From assembly GCA_029781035.1 (NCBI GenBank), contig JAKOXK010000015.1, positions 1-63,513 on the forward strand: a DNA stretch of 63,513 nt, given 5' to 3'. Shown here in pieces: positions 50,858-58,941 of this stretch (its first letter is position 1; each line of letters starts with the position of its first letter). Below the pieces are notes generated by a model that saw only the letters and a program-made list of their open reading frames with translations, did no database searches and was not told the origin of the DNA. The translations under genes were made by a program, and so were the position numbers. The stretch is from Armatimonadota bacterium. GTDB taxonomy: Bacteria; Armatimonadota; Fimbriimonadia; Fimbriimonadales; Fimbriimonadaceae.

Positions 50858-52102
50858 TCAGGCACCGCTCATCATGCGGCCAAAGTAACCCGTGTAGAAC
50901 GTGACGAGAATGTAGAGGACATAGGCAGCCACGAAGAGCAAGCAGACAATCCCTATGATCTTGGCAGCCATCTGTGCCTTGGTCTGTCCTTCGTCCTCGT
51001 AGTACTCTGAGACTTTGACAAGCATCTCATCCATGTTTCCCGTCGTCTCACCGGTGCGGGTCATGTCGATAACCAGAGGCGAGAACGCCCCTGACGACGC
51101 AAAAGTGTCGGTGACTCCTCGGCCCTCTTTGAGCTGGTTTGAGATGGGAGCCACGCGTGAACGGACGGCTTCATTGCCGCTCGCGTCGGCCGCCAAGACC
51201 ACTGCCCGCGGCAGGTCTACTCCGCCCTTGTAAAGGGCCCCGAACGCTCGACCAAACTTCGCCATGGCAAACCCGTGCACCATGCCACCCACGCCGGGGA
51301 TGGTGAGGACCGTTTCGTCAAACCGCTGCCGGATGTGTGGCTGTGGCAACGCGAACTTGACGAAGAGCCATGCCCCAACCCCAACAACGGCGGCAACGAG
51401 CCAGATGAGCCAAGGCACGGGCAGCCCAGCGCCGCCAGGAGCCAGAACCTGAATGAGCCCGTTGCCACCGAGCACGATAATGATGGAGAACAGCACGGTG
51501 AGCTTCGGCATCGCGGTCTCGCGCCGGATCATGTTGCGAAGCTCCACATCGCGCTGGATGTATTCACTGAGTTGGTTGCACTGTTCAGCGAGGAAGCCTC
51601 CCTCTTCACCGACCCGAAGCATGCTCATCATGAGAGGATTGAAGACTTCGGGGTAGCGCTGAAACCCCGCGCTGATCGGTCTGCCCGCGATGACGTGCTC
51701 TTTCGTCTCACGCAAGATCGAGGCTAGCTTTCCATTGTTGCTCTGTCGGCTCAAGGTCTCAAGGGCGTCTGCCGGATTGATTCCCGCATTGAGCAGGGTG
51801 CCCAGCTGACGGAACATGAACTGGAGCGCCTGCAAGGGCACCGCGTTGACGACCTGACCGGCTACACGTGTCTCAAATGTGCTCCGAGCTTCGGTCGGCG
51901 GTGGCTTGGGCACTTCGAAGACGGGTTGAACGGCCGGAGGAACACTTTCAGCTCCCACTGTGCCGGGGGCCAGGCCGAGTTGTAAGACCGTCACGCCCTG
52001 CGAGCTCAAGCGCTGGGCGACAGCATCCAGGGACTCACCATGAGCGACCCCAGAAACCGCTTGCCCCTGCGCGTCTTGACCCGAGTACTGGAAGATCGGC
52101 AT
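50858..52102 (-). CDS. type II secretion / type IV pilus inner-membrane protein (GspF/PilC), copy 1
   Basis: 414 residues: an N-terminal PilC-type domain (1-45, MPIFQYSGQDAQGQAVSG), a Pro-rich linker, then two T2SS-F repeats (about 90-210 and 280-390) each beginning FMFRQLGTLLNAG- or AKFGRAFGALYKGG-like, with three membrane helices. It forms the platform of a pilus or secretion system. Two bases separate it from a second F gene, so the two are in one operon with folK. Confidence 0.88.
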   Translation of the reverse strand: MPIFQYSGQDAQGQAVSGVAHGESLDAVAQRLSSQGVTVLQLGLAPGTVGAESVPPAVQPVFEVPKPPPTEARSTFETRVAGQVVNAVPLQALQFMFRQLGTLLNAGINPADALETLSRQSNNGKLASILRETKEHVIAGRPISAGFQRYPEVFNPLMMSMLRVGEEGGFLAEQCNQLSEYIQRDVELRNMIRRETAMPKLTVLFSIIIVLGGNGLIQVLAPGGAGLPVPWLIWLVAAVVGVGAWLFVKFALPQPHIRQRFDETVLTIPGVGGMVHGFAMAKFGRAFGALYKGGVDLPRAVVLAADASGNEAVRSRVAPISNQLKEGRGVTDTFASSGAFSPLVIDMTRTGETTGNMDEMLVKVSEYYEDEGQTKAQMAAKIIGIVCLLFVAAYVLYILVTFYTGYFGRMMSGA

Positions 52103-52104
52103 TG

Positions 52105-53520
52105 TCAGTTGTCCACCATGTTGTCGACCTGTTTCATCATCGAGTTCACATAGCCGCTAAAGAACACATCCATCGAGATGATGTAGAAGACGCCGCTGAT
52201 CAGCAAAACGACTGCGAACAGTGAGTAGCCGATAAGGGATTTGGACCTTTGAACGTCCTGTGCGGCCAAATCGGCCGAGTGGTTCAGTGACTGCGGCAGG
52301 TTCCCGGCCATCTCGCCCGTGAAGAAGAGCGATTGGTGGTCGGGCGGGAACAAGCCCGAGCGTGCAGCGATTTCCGACATCTTCGTCCCCTCGTTTGTGT
52401 ACAGGCCAGTCGCTGCGGCCCGCTCGGCAAAGGCTACGTTCGGAACGGCGTGGGCAGCCAACTCCCAGGCCTTGTTGGGGTGAATGCCTCCCGCAGAGAG
52501 TTTGGAGAGGTTCCATCCAAGCGAAGCGATGCACTCGCTCTGCCCATAGCGGCCCACGAGCGGCACCTTGAGCGCCAACCCGTGCCGCAATCGCCTCGCC
52601 TCGGTGCGCTTCATGGCAATGGCGAGCCAAAGATAACCAACTGTGAACGCCAGGAAAAGGATGCCTGCCGGTCCCAGAAAACCCGCGCCAATGTCGTGAA
52701 GAAGAAGACCGAAGCGAGCGCCAAGAGACGGGAGAGGCCCCGTACTTTTGGCTTCTGACGTCAAGGTGGCGTCGAGTCCGCGGGCCACAGCCATGGAGAG
52801 CGGCACTCCGAGGAAGCTGGACACGAGGAACCACCGCATGATGCGCACTTTCCAGGCCATCCGGTGATCCTCGCGGAACGCTTCGGCCAGGTGCTCACAA
52901 GCTTCGGGAAGATAGCCTCCCGTCTCGCCGGCCCGCACCTGACCCACGGCACCAGGAGGAAACACGTCTGGAAAGCGCTCCATCGCATCGGCCAGACTCC
53001 CGCCTTCGCTGGCGGAATGCGCCAGATTAGTCAGCGCCTCTTTGAGGTGCTGTTTCGTGGCCCGGCGAGAAAGCTCGGCGAAAACCTCGGCTGCACCAAT
53101 CCCCGACCGGACCAGATTGCCCATGTTCACAAAGAGGAAGTGGAGGTCGATCCGACTGGCGCGCTTTGTGCGGATGACACCGCGCAGGGGTGCTGAAGCC
53201 GGACGCGTCATCGTTGGCTGCCGCTGGATAGGCGGGTTTACGCCTGAGGGAGCGGCGACGGGCGGAGCGGCGCTGAGGGGCGCACGTTGCACGGGTGCGG
53301 ACGATCCTGACATTTTGGGCTTTGCAGGACTGGGAAGCCTCGTTGCTGCGGGTGCCGCTACGGGCCGTTCCGGAGATCCGGGGACAGTCCGGCTAAAGCT
53401 CTGGATGCGCAAACCCTGCCCGGAGAGGCGGACGATCAGTTCGTTCTCCGTGCTGGCGTCCAGGACTCCCTGAACTTGCTTGCCGGTGCTGTCAACCGCG
53501 CTGTACGAAAACCGGGGCAT
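52105..53520 (-). CDS. GspF/PilC-like inner-membrane protein, copy 2
   Basis: 471 residues from ATG 53520, which overlaps folK by 29 bases. N-terminal PilC-type domain (MPRFSYSAVDSTGKQVQG), a long Pro/Ala-rich linker (about 50-115) and two T2SS-F repeats (about 128-250 and 325-440) with FVNMGNLVRSGI and VRAGETGGYLPE. It differs clearly from the adjacent copy, especially in the linker. Two different F proteins side by side may form one heteromeric platform. No GspE, GspD or pilin gene is near. Confidence 0.85.
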   Translation of the reverse strand: MPRFSYSAVDSTGKQVQGVLDASTENELIVRLSGQGLRIQSFSRTVPGSPERPVAAPAATRLPSPAKPKMSGSSAPVQRAPLSAAPPVAAPSGVNPPIQRQPTMTRPASAPLRGVIRTKRASRIDLHFLFVNMGNLVRSGIGAAEVFAELSRRATKQHLKEALTNLAHSASEGGSLADAMERFPDVFPPGAVGQVRAGETGGYLPEACEHLAEAFREDHRMAWKVRIMRWFLVSSFLGVPLSMAVARGLDATLTSEAKSTGPLPSLGARFGLLLHDIGAGFLGPAGILFLAFTVGYLWLAIAMKRTEARRLRHGLALKVPLVGRYGQSECIASLGWNLSKLSAGGIHPNKAWELAAHAVPNVAFAERAAATGLYTNEGTKMSEIAARSGLFPPDHQSLFFTGEMAGNLPQSLNHSADLAAQDVQRSKSLIGYSLFAVVLLISGVFYIISMDVFFSGYVNSMMKQVDNMVDN

Positions 53521-54037
53521 CTGCGACTCGCTCCACCGCTTGAGATTGTATGTCAGGCAGCGTAAGCAGGGCGCCCACGCTGCCGTATCCATTGAGAGTC
53601 CAATTGGGTGCGATTTCGTTCAGAGGCTCGAGGACGAACCGTCGCTCCTGAGCTCGCGGGTGAGGCACGATAGGTGGCCCCGACTCGATCTGCACCCCTT
53701 CGATATCGATGATGTCGAGGTCGATCTCGCGCGGACCGTTGACGAAGCGCCGCAAGCGGCCGACTTCGCGCTCGATCCTCTTCAGCTTCCGAAGAAGGGA
53801 AACCGGATCCTCCTTCGTGATGAGGATCAGCGCTCCGTTCAGGAATTCAGGCTGGCCTTCAACGTACATCGGCGCGGTCGCGTAGATGCCGCTGACCCTT
53901 TCGACGTTGCCCAGGTCACTGATCCGACAGATGGCCTCCGCGATTAGGGCTTCCCGGTCGCCCAGGTTCGAGCCGAACGCAATGAGGGCACGGCGCGTCG
54001 TGATAACTGGGTGTTCTTTGGAAGGGCTCCGCATCAT
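53492..54037 (-). CDS. folK: 2-amino-4-hydroxy-6-hydroxymethyldihydropteridine pyrophosphokinase
   Basis: 181 residues. IAFGSNLGDREALI and the HPPK signature RRFVNGPREIDLDIIDI (catalytic Asp pair) are present, then IVPHPRAQERRFVLEPLNEIAP. It activates the pterin for folate synthesis. First gene of an operon with two F proteins; start ATG 54037 overlaps a divergent gene. Alternative start at 54034. Confidence 0.94.
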   Translation of the reverse strand: MMRSPSKEHPVITTRRALIAFGSNLGDREALIAEAICRISDLGNVERVSGIYATAPMYVEGQPEFLNGALILITKEDPVSLLRKLKRIEREVGRLRRFVNGPREIDLDIIDIEGVQIESGPPIVPHPRAQERRFVLEPLNEIAPNWTLNGYGSVGALLTLPDIQSQAVERVADAPVFVQRG

Positions 54038-54527
54038 CGGCCTCTGTATTCTGGCCTCAATCGTCTTCGGAGTGGTGCACGATCTTTGCTCTGTACTAGT
54101 CTGTTGGCAGTACCTAGGAGTCTATCATCCCTCCATCGGGACGCAGTCCCCATTGTTACTGGCGGTTTGCTGGGGCATTCTGGCCACCTGGTGGTTTGGG
54201 GCCGCTTCGGGCGTGGCCCTTGCCGTGTCAATGCGGATTGGATCCATGCCCCGGTTGACTTGGAGCGAACTGACTCGCCCATTGATCATCGCCTTGGCGT
54301 GGATCCTCGGTCTCGGCTTGGCAACGTGCTGTACCGTCTACTGGGTCGCGGGAATCGGCGTGCCGCAGCCGGTAAAGGAATTTGACCGAAGGCTGGTGGC
54401 GACGGCTCTCATGCACTCTCAAAGCTACCTATTGTCGGCGGTCGCTACCATCGCCCTGAGTGTCTGGGCTTTGGTCAAACGTGTACGGATGGCGAGAAAC
54501 CCTCGTGTTTCGGTGCCCTCTCCATGA
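54000..54527 (+). CDS. hypothetical four-helix membrane protein
   Basis: About 175 residues from GTG 54000 (TTG 54018 possible), with four predicted helices (about 11-33, 50-78, 95-118 and 145-165). No family recognised. It overlaps the divergent folK start by up to 37 bases and the convergent gpsA end by 53, so either its limits are imprecise or it is not a real gene. Coding status rests on hydrophobic periodicity and length. Confidence 0.4.
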   Translation: MITGCSLEGLRIIGLCILASIVFGVVHDLCSVLVCWQYLGVYHPSIGTQSPLLLAVCWGILATWWFGAASGVALAVSMRIGSMPRLTWSELTRPLIIALAWILGLGLATCCTVYWVAGIGVPQPVKEFDRRLVATALMHSQSYLLSAVATIALSVWALVKRVRMARNPRVSVPSP

Positions 54528-55470
54528 GTTGCCAGACGGAGGCCCTGGGATCAAGCTCACCGTTCATCACCCCTTGGACGACGCCTGTGATCGGCAACTC
54601 GACACCTAGCTTCTTGCCAAGTTGAAGGGCCAGTGCCGTTGTCGTCACGCCTTCAGCCACTTGACCAATCCCAGCGAGGATGGCCTCGAGCCCTTTTCCC
54701 TGCCCGAGCCCGTACCCGACGCGGTAGTTACGAGAGAGTCGGCTGTTGGCCGTCGCAAAGAGGTCGCCGACACCGGCAATGCCCAAGAATGTCTCGAGCT
54801 TCGCACCCAGGGGGAGACCGATCCGCGCCATTTCGCTCAACCCTCTCGCCAAGACGGCGCCTTTTGTGTTGTCTCCAAATCCGAGACCGTCCGACATTCC
54901 CGCCGCGATCGCCATCACGTTTTTCATCGCACCCGCCACCTCGACGCCGCGCACGTCGCTGCCGGTGTAGACCCGGTAGGTGCGGCAATGAAAAGCGTCG
55001 CGGGCGAGGCAGGCAGCTTGCTCGTCGGTGCTCGCCGCCACGGCGACAGTCGGTACACCTTGGGCAAGTTCAACCGCCAGGTTGGGACCGCTGAGGACCA
55101 CGATCCTCGATCCCTGGCAAGCAGCGGCGACCTGATCCGAGAGCAGTGATTCGCCTCCCGGCGCTAGGCCCTTGCTAGCGAGGACCAAGACTTCAGATCG
55201 ACAGGTGTGAGGGAGAAGTTCGTTGACCGCACTGCTGGGAACCGCCACGACCGTCATGTCTGCTGATGGCAGCCCATGGGAAAGGTCGGCGACCTCGACT
55301 TCCTCGGGCAAGACGAACCCGGGCAAGTACCGTAGGTTCTCGCGGCGGGACACTAACGACTCAAGGGCTTCGGATTCGCGCCCCACGAGCCGGACTGCAT
55401 TCCCGTTCCGACCGAGCACGATTGCCAGTGCCGTGCCCCAGCTTCCTGCCCCGACAACCGTCACGACCAT
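54475..55470 (-). CDS. gpsA: NAD(P)-dependent glycerol-3-phosphate dehydrogenase
   Basis: 331 residues from ATG 55470. VVGAGSWGTALAIVLGRNG is the NAD-binding loop; SGPNLAVELAQGVPTV, Lys in GAMKNVMAIAAGMSDGLGFGDNTKGAV and RNYRVG are GpsA blocks. It makes sn-glycerol-3-phosphate for phospholipids. A TAAACT hexamer seven bases upstream supports the start over a longer frame. A hairpin-repeat copy lies just beyond the promoter. Confidence 0.95.
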   Translation of the reverse strand: MVVTVVGAGSWGTALAIVLGRNGNAVRLVGRESEALESLVSRRENLRYLPGFVLPEEVEVADLSHGLPSADMTVVAVPSSAVNELLPHTCRSEVLVLASKGLAPGGESLLSDQVAAACQGSRIVVLSGPNLAVELAQGVPTVAVAASTDEQAACLARDAFHCRTYRVYTGSDVRGVEVAGAMKNVMAIAAGMSDGLGFGDNTKGAVLARGLSEMARIGLPLGAKLETFLGIAGVGDLFATANSRLSRNYRVGYGLGQGKGLEAILAGIGQVAEGVTTTALALQLGKKLGVELPITGVVQGVMNGELDPRASVWQLMERAPKHEGFSPSVHV

Positions 55471-55477
55471 GTGCCGG

Positions 55478-55483
55478 AGTTTA
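55478..55483 (-). promoter_or_regulatory. -10 element of a leaderless promoter, gpsA
   Basis: TAAACT ends seven bases before the gpsA ATG. Confidence 0.5.
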
Positions 55484-55491
55484 CAGGAACC

Positions 55492-55547
55492 GGGGAGCAG
55501 CGCGCGTCCCCGCGCGCCCAAAGCAACGGGCAGCTGTTCACCACCTG
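55492..55547. repeat. single copy of the GC-rich hairpin repeat
   Basis: Same unit as the array at 57715-57970: GGAGCAGC, then a GCGCGCG-TCCC-CGCGCGC hairpin, CCAAA, and a diverged tail with CTGTTCACCACCT. It lies just after the GH gene at 55584 (downstream side), in the same orientation as that array. Confidence 0.7.
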
Positions 55548-55583
55548 ACTGAGGCCCGAGCACCTAGACGGCTGCACCCCCAC

Positions 55584-57665
55584 TCAGGGCGCGACTCCGA
55601 TTTGCTCGACCCGCACCTTCCACTCCTTCGGAAAGCCCGGCGCATGACGATGGGGCGCGCCATCCCAGCCTGCCGCCATCATCGCCACGGCATAAAGCAA
55701 ACCCCCGTTCGACGGGAAGTATGGGAACGGCCCGCCCGTCGCCAAGCCCCGAGCGTCGAAGTCGAACCCCGGGTTTTTCGTGGTCAAGAGGTCGACCGCC
55801 TTCTCGACGTGCCCCAGCCGGGCCGCCGCCATCGCCAGCATGGGGAAGTCCCAACCCCACGTGCGGTTGAACTGCCACGACTGCAGGACCCGGTCGAACG
55901 TCCTCGAGAAAGTCGCACGGTCGACCCCGTCCCCCGGCAACATCCCGAACACCCCGGTCAAGCCCGGGTGCTCGAAGTTGTACTGCGACCACATCTCCGG
56001 GATCCCTTGGTATGTCTCGTACACGCCGTCTTCGACAGGCAGGGGCGCCAGGTCTTTCAGCACCGCCAGCCACTGGGGTTTCGGGGCGAGCCCGAGCCTC
56101 CGGTACCAATCGCACGCGGCTCGAAGCCCGAACCGCCAATAGGCGAGTTCAAAGGTCGGGTTCCGGGTCACCTTCGCGGCGGTGTTTTCGGACATCAGCA
56201 CCATCGGAGGTTCGAGGTTGAAACGCCCTGTGACGGGATCCTTCACTGGCAGCGAGGCGAGGAAGTCGGCGGTGTCGCCGACGATTGCTTTCCATTTCTC
56301 GAGCGTCGTGCGCGTCGGGTGGGCGCGGTAGTCCAGCTGGGCAAAGTAGATCGGATGGGGCTGCTGCCACAGCAGCAACGCATGGATCTCGTGCGGCCAC
56401 TCAACGCCGTTTGGCCCAATGCACTTCGGCCATCGCGCACCGTCAAAACCCTCGTCGCTGGCGCGCTTGACGGCGATCGGCAGGAGCTTCTTGTACTGCG
56501 CCACACTTTGATCAAAGACCGGCCAACGGTTCCAGAGCGCCCAATGCGCGGCGTGCCACCAGACCATCTCCATGTGGTACTTGCCGTACCAGCCGTTGTT
56601 TACGAGCCCGCTTTCCTGCGGCCACAGGGATCCCGACTCGTTGACCTTCATGAGGTACTGCGAGAGGACTACGCGCCTTTCGAGCTCGTGGGCGCGGGGG
56701 TCTTTCGTGCCCGAGAAGTCGATGGCGCCGCCCGACTTCCAGAACTCGGGCCACGCTTTGCGTGAAGCGGCGAAGACCTCTGTGGCCCCGACCTGCGGAC
56801 CCGTAGCCCCTGTGGGCGAGAACCCGCACGTGAAGACGATCTTCGAACCGAAGGCCGGCACGAGCCGCACCTCCCGCGCGGATTCGACAGCCGTCAAAGG
56901 AGTCTGCCAACCGAGCCGGTAATAGGTATCGTCGCTGTCCAAGTGGCGGACCAGCTCCAGCGCACGGTCCGACCGTTTGACGACCTTGAGCTCGCTGGGG
57001 TGGTCTTGGTCACCGACGAAGTTCGCGAACTGCAGGGGGTTGTTCCCCGGCGCTTTCAGAAACACCTCCAACCGGCCAGCCTGGACAAGCGGCGACTCGA
57101 TGACGAAGGCGAGGAGGTCTTCTCGCGGGTGGCACGACGTTTTGACCGTCACCCAGTCGCCGTCGACGCGAAACCGGCTCGTGACAACGCCTGCCCAGAG
57201 GTCGAGGGTCTGGAGCGTTTCCGTGAGGTCGGCGGCGGTCGCGGTGCGGCCGTCACGGGTTCGGATCCGGAGGCCCAGACGGGCGAGGTTGACCCTGTGC
57301 GGGTTGGCGGCCAGCCACTCCGAGAGCGCCGGGTGTTCAGGGTCCGGCATGGGGTAGGTCACGTCTCGCCCGGCCGTCTTCCAGACCTGCCCTTTGAACT
57401 CGTCGGGCGTCTCGCCGGGCGGAAGCGGGCTGGTGTGCCAGCCCCAGTTCGACAGCGTGTTGAAAGGAACGAACGACTGCATGCCGGTGATGTCCATGCC
57501 GTAGGCGAACTCCCCGTTCCCCACCTGCAAGGGGTGCTCGGTGTCGAGCTGGGTCAGCCGGACGATGTGCCGCGAAACGAGCGCTCGGCGGTCGATCGGC
57601 CGGGCTTCGCAGCAGCGCATGACTGCGAAAAGGAGGACGAGCAGGAGGATCCGCGCGCCGAGCAT
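55584..57665 (-). CDS. secreted six-hairpin glycosidase (GH65/GH95-like)
   Basis: 693 residues from ATG 57665: a signal peptide (1-20), an N-terminal beta-sandwich (about 25-270, VGNGEFAYGMDITGMQSF) and an (alpha/alpha)6 barrel with WYGKYHMEMVWWHAAHWALWNRW, NGVEWPHEIHALLLWQQPHPIYF and NRTWGWDFPMLAMAAARLG. The layout fits GH65/GH95-type enzymes; exact family and substrate are uncertain. The gene is bracketed by direct copies of the hairpin repeat, which may mark an inserted unit. Confidence 0.7.
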   Translation of the reverse strand: MLGARILLLVLLFAVMRCCEARPIDRRALVSRHIVRLTQLDTEHPLQVGNGEFAYGMDITGMQSFVPFNTLSNWGWHTSPLPPGETPDEFKGQVWKTAGRDVTYPMPDPEHPALSEWLAANPHRVNLARLGLRIRTRDGRTATAADLTETLQTLDLWAGVVTSRFRVDGDWVTVKTSCHPREDLLAFVIESPLVQAGRLEVFLKAPGNNPLQFANFVGDQDHPSELKVVKRSDRALELVRHLDSDDTYYRLGWQTPLTAVESAREVRLVPAFGSKIVFTCGFSPTGATGPQVGATEVFAASRKAWPEFWKSGGAIDFSGTKDPRAHELERRVVLSQYLMKVNESGSLWPQESGLVNNGWYGKYHMEMVWWHAAHWALWNRWPVFDQSVAQYKKLLPIAVKRASDEGFDGARWPKCIGPNGVEWPHEIHALLLWQQPHPIYFAQLDYRAHPTRTTLEKWKAIVGDTADFLASLPVKDPVTGRFNLEPPMVLMSENTAAKVTRNPTFELAYWRFGLRAACDWYRRLGLAPKPQWLAVLKDLAPLPVEDGVYETYQGIPEMWSQYNFEHPGLTGVFGMLPGDGVDRATFSRTFDRVLQSWQFNRTWGWDFPMLAMAAARLGHVEKAVDLLTTKNPGFDFDARGLATGGPFPYFPSNGGLLYAVAMMAAGWDGAPHRHAPGFPKEWKVRVEQIGVAP

Positions 57666-57714
57666 CTTGGCTTGGTTTCTACCCGTCGGGCGGCCGTCGG
57701 CGCACAACGACCCC

Positions 57715-57970
57715 AGGGAGCAGCGCGCGTCCCCGCGCGCCCAAACGAACGGGCAACTGTTCACACCACTTACCGACCCGCCCCCAAGGAGCAGCGCGCG
57801 TCCCCGCGCGCCCAAACGAACGGGCTACTGTTCACACCACTTACCTACCGCCCGGACGCCCCAAGGGAGCAGCGCGCGTCCCCGCGCGCCCAAACGAACG
57901 GGCTACTGTTCATGCCACTTACCTACCGCCCGGACGCCCCAAGGGAGCAGCGCGCGTCCCCGCGCGCCGG
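57715..57970. repeat. array of four GC-rich hairpin repeats (REP-like)
   Basis: Units begin at about 57717, 57788, 57866 and 57944, spaced 71, 78 and 78 bases. Each has GGAGCAGC, a perfect seven-base stem (GCGCGCG/CGCGCGC) with TCCC loop, then CCCAAACGAACGGGC and a CTGTTC-CCACTTACC tail; the last is cut short. There is no gene here. The units agree through their whole length, unlike CRISPR. Confidence 0.8.
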
Positions 57971-58058
57971 GGCCCAAGTTCGTGCGCCCAACCCTTGACT
58001 CGGAGATAGAGTGTAACCTTTCGAAACCGACACGAAGGGCGGCCGATCACGACGATCT

Positions 58059-58084
58059 GGCGCGCGGGGACGCGCGCTGCTCCC
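58059..58084 (-). repeat. inverted copy of the hairpin repeat at the mlaE stop codon
   Basis: The 26-base hairpin core in reverse orientation, its outer end touching the mlaE TAG. Reading in the mlaE direction, it lies right after the stop and could act as a terminator or mRNA-end hairpin. Confidence 0.7.
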
Positions 58085-58902
58085 TAGTGCCCCGCAAAAA
58101 GGAGCGCGGTGAGGAAGTAGTTGGCCACGTAGATGAGGACCATGCTGATGACCACCGTGTTCGTGGTAGCGCGGCCGACACCGACCGCGCCCTCCTTGGT
58201 CCGCAGGCCTTGTTGGCAGGCGACTACTGCAACGATGAGCCCGAAGGCTACCGTCTTCCACATGCCGTTGACGAAGTCACTGGGTTGGACGAACTGGCGG
58301 ATGGAGGACCAGAACGCTCCCTCTGGCACGCCGCCACGGTAGACCGAGACCACGAACCCGCCCAGCACACCACCGTACACGCCGACCATGGCCAGAACCG
58401 GCAGCATCGTGACGCAGGCGATGAGCCTAGGGATGACGAGGTAGTTGGTCGGGTGGACGTTGAGCGAGCGGAGGGCGTCCACCTGCTCGGTGACGGCCAT
58501 GGTGCCAATCTGCGCAGCCATCGCCGAACCCGCCCGCGCCGCGACCATGATTCCCGCCAGCACGGGCGCGATCTCGCGGGTGATGGCGAGGCCGACGGTC
58601 GCACCGGCCAGGCTCGTGGCGCCATAGCGGACGAGGAGCTCGGCGGAATACAGGCTGAGCACAGCCCCGCTGGCGAAGGTGGTGAGGGCGACGATGGGCA
58701 CGCTGGCCACACCGATGAAGGCCATCTGGTTGACGGTCTCGCCGACCTCGTGCGGCTTGCGGAAGATGCGGACGAGGGCGTCGACAAGGATCAGCACGCA
58801 CTCGCCGATAAAGGTGAGGCTCTCGCCGACGGCGCGCACGAGCAACCCGCCCGAGGGCCGCGCGCTCGGGGTCTTGGTGGCTGGTGCCGGCGTCGCCGCC
58901 AT
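58084..58902 (-). CDS. MlaE-family ABC lipid transport permease
   Basis: 272 residues from ATG 58902. MlaE/DUF140 fold: an interfacial N-terminal segment, then helices with ALTTFASGAVLSLYSAEL, ITREIAPVLAGIMVAARAGSAMAAQIGTM (the conserved coupling segment) and TEQVDALRSLNVHP. In diderms the family moves phospholipids between membranes with an MlaF ATPase and an MCE-domain protein, neither of which is adjacent. Promoter hexamer TATCCT is seven bases upstream. Confidence 0.9.
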   Translation of the reverse strand: MAATPAPATKTPSARPSGGLLVRAVGESLTFIGECVLILVDALVRIFRKPHEVGETVNQMAFIGVASVPIVALTTFASGAVLSLYSAELLVRYGATSLAGATVGLAITREIAPVLAGIMVAARAGSAMAAQIGTMAVTEQVDALRSLNVHPTNYLVIPRLIACVTMLPVLAMVGVYGGVLGGFVVSVYRGGVPEGAFWSSIRQFVQPSDFVNGMWKTVAFGLIVAVVACQQGLRTKEGAVGVGRATTNTVVISMVLIYVANYFLTALLFAGH

Positions 58903-58909
58903 AGGTGCG

Positions 58910-58915
58910 AGGATA
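58910..58915 (-). promoter_or_regulatory. -10 element of a leaderless promoter, mlaE
   Basis: TATCCT ends seven bases before the ATG at 58902. Confidence 0.45.
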
Positions 58916-58941
58916 CCGCCCACCGATCGTCCTGACCTGCA

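Noticed and set aside
55266-56765. 499-residue open frame on the plus strand
   Set aside because: Antisense to gpsA and the six-hairpin glycosidase; composition is Arg/Pro-rich, typical of noise in GC-rich DNA.
57715-57970. Regularly spaced repeats resembling a CRISPR array
   Set aside because: The units agree along their full length with no unique spacers, each contains a strong hairpin, copies also occur singly and inverted nearby, and no cas gene is present.
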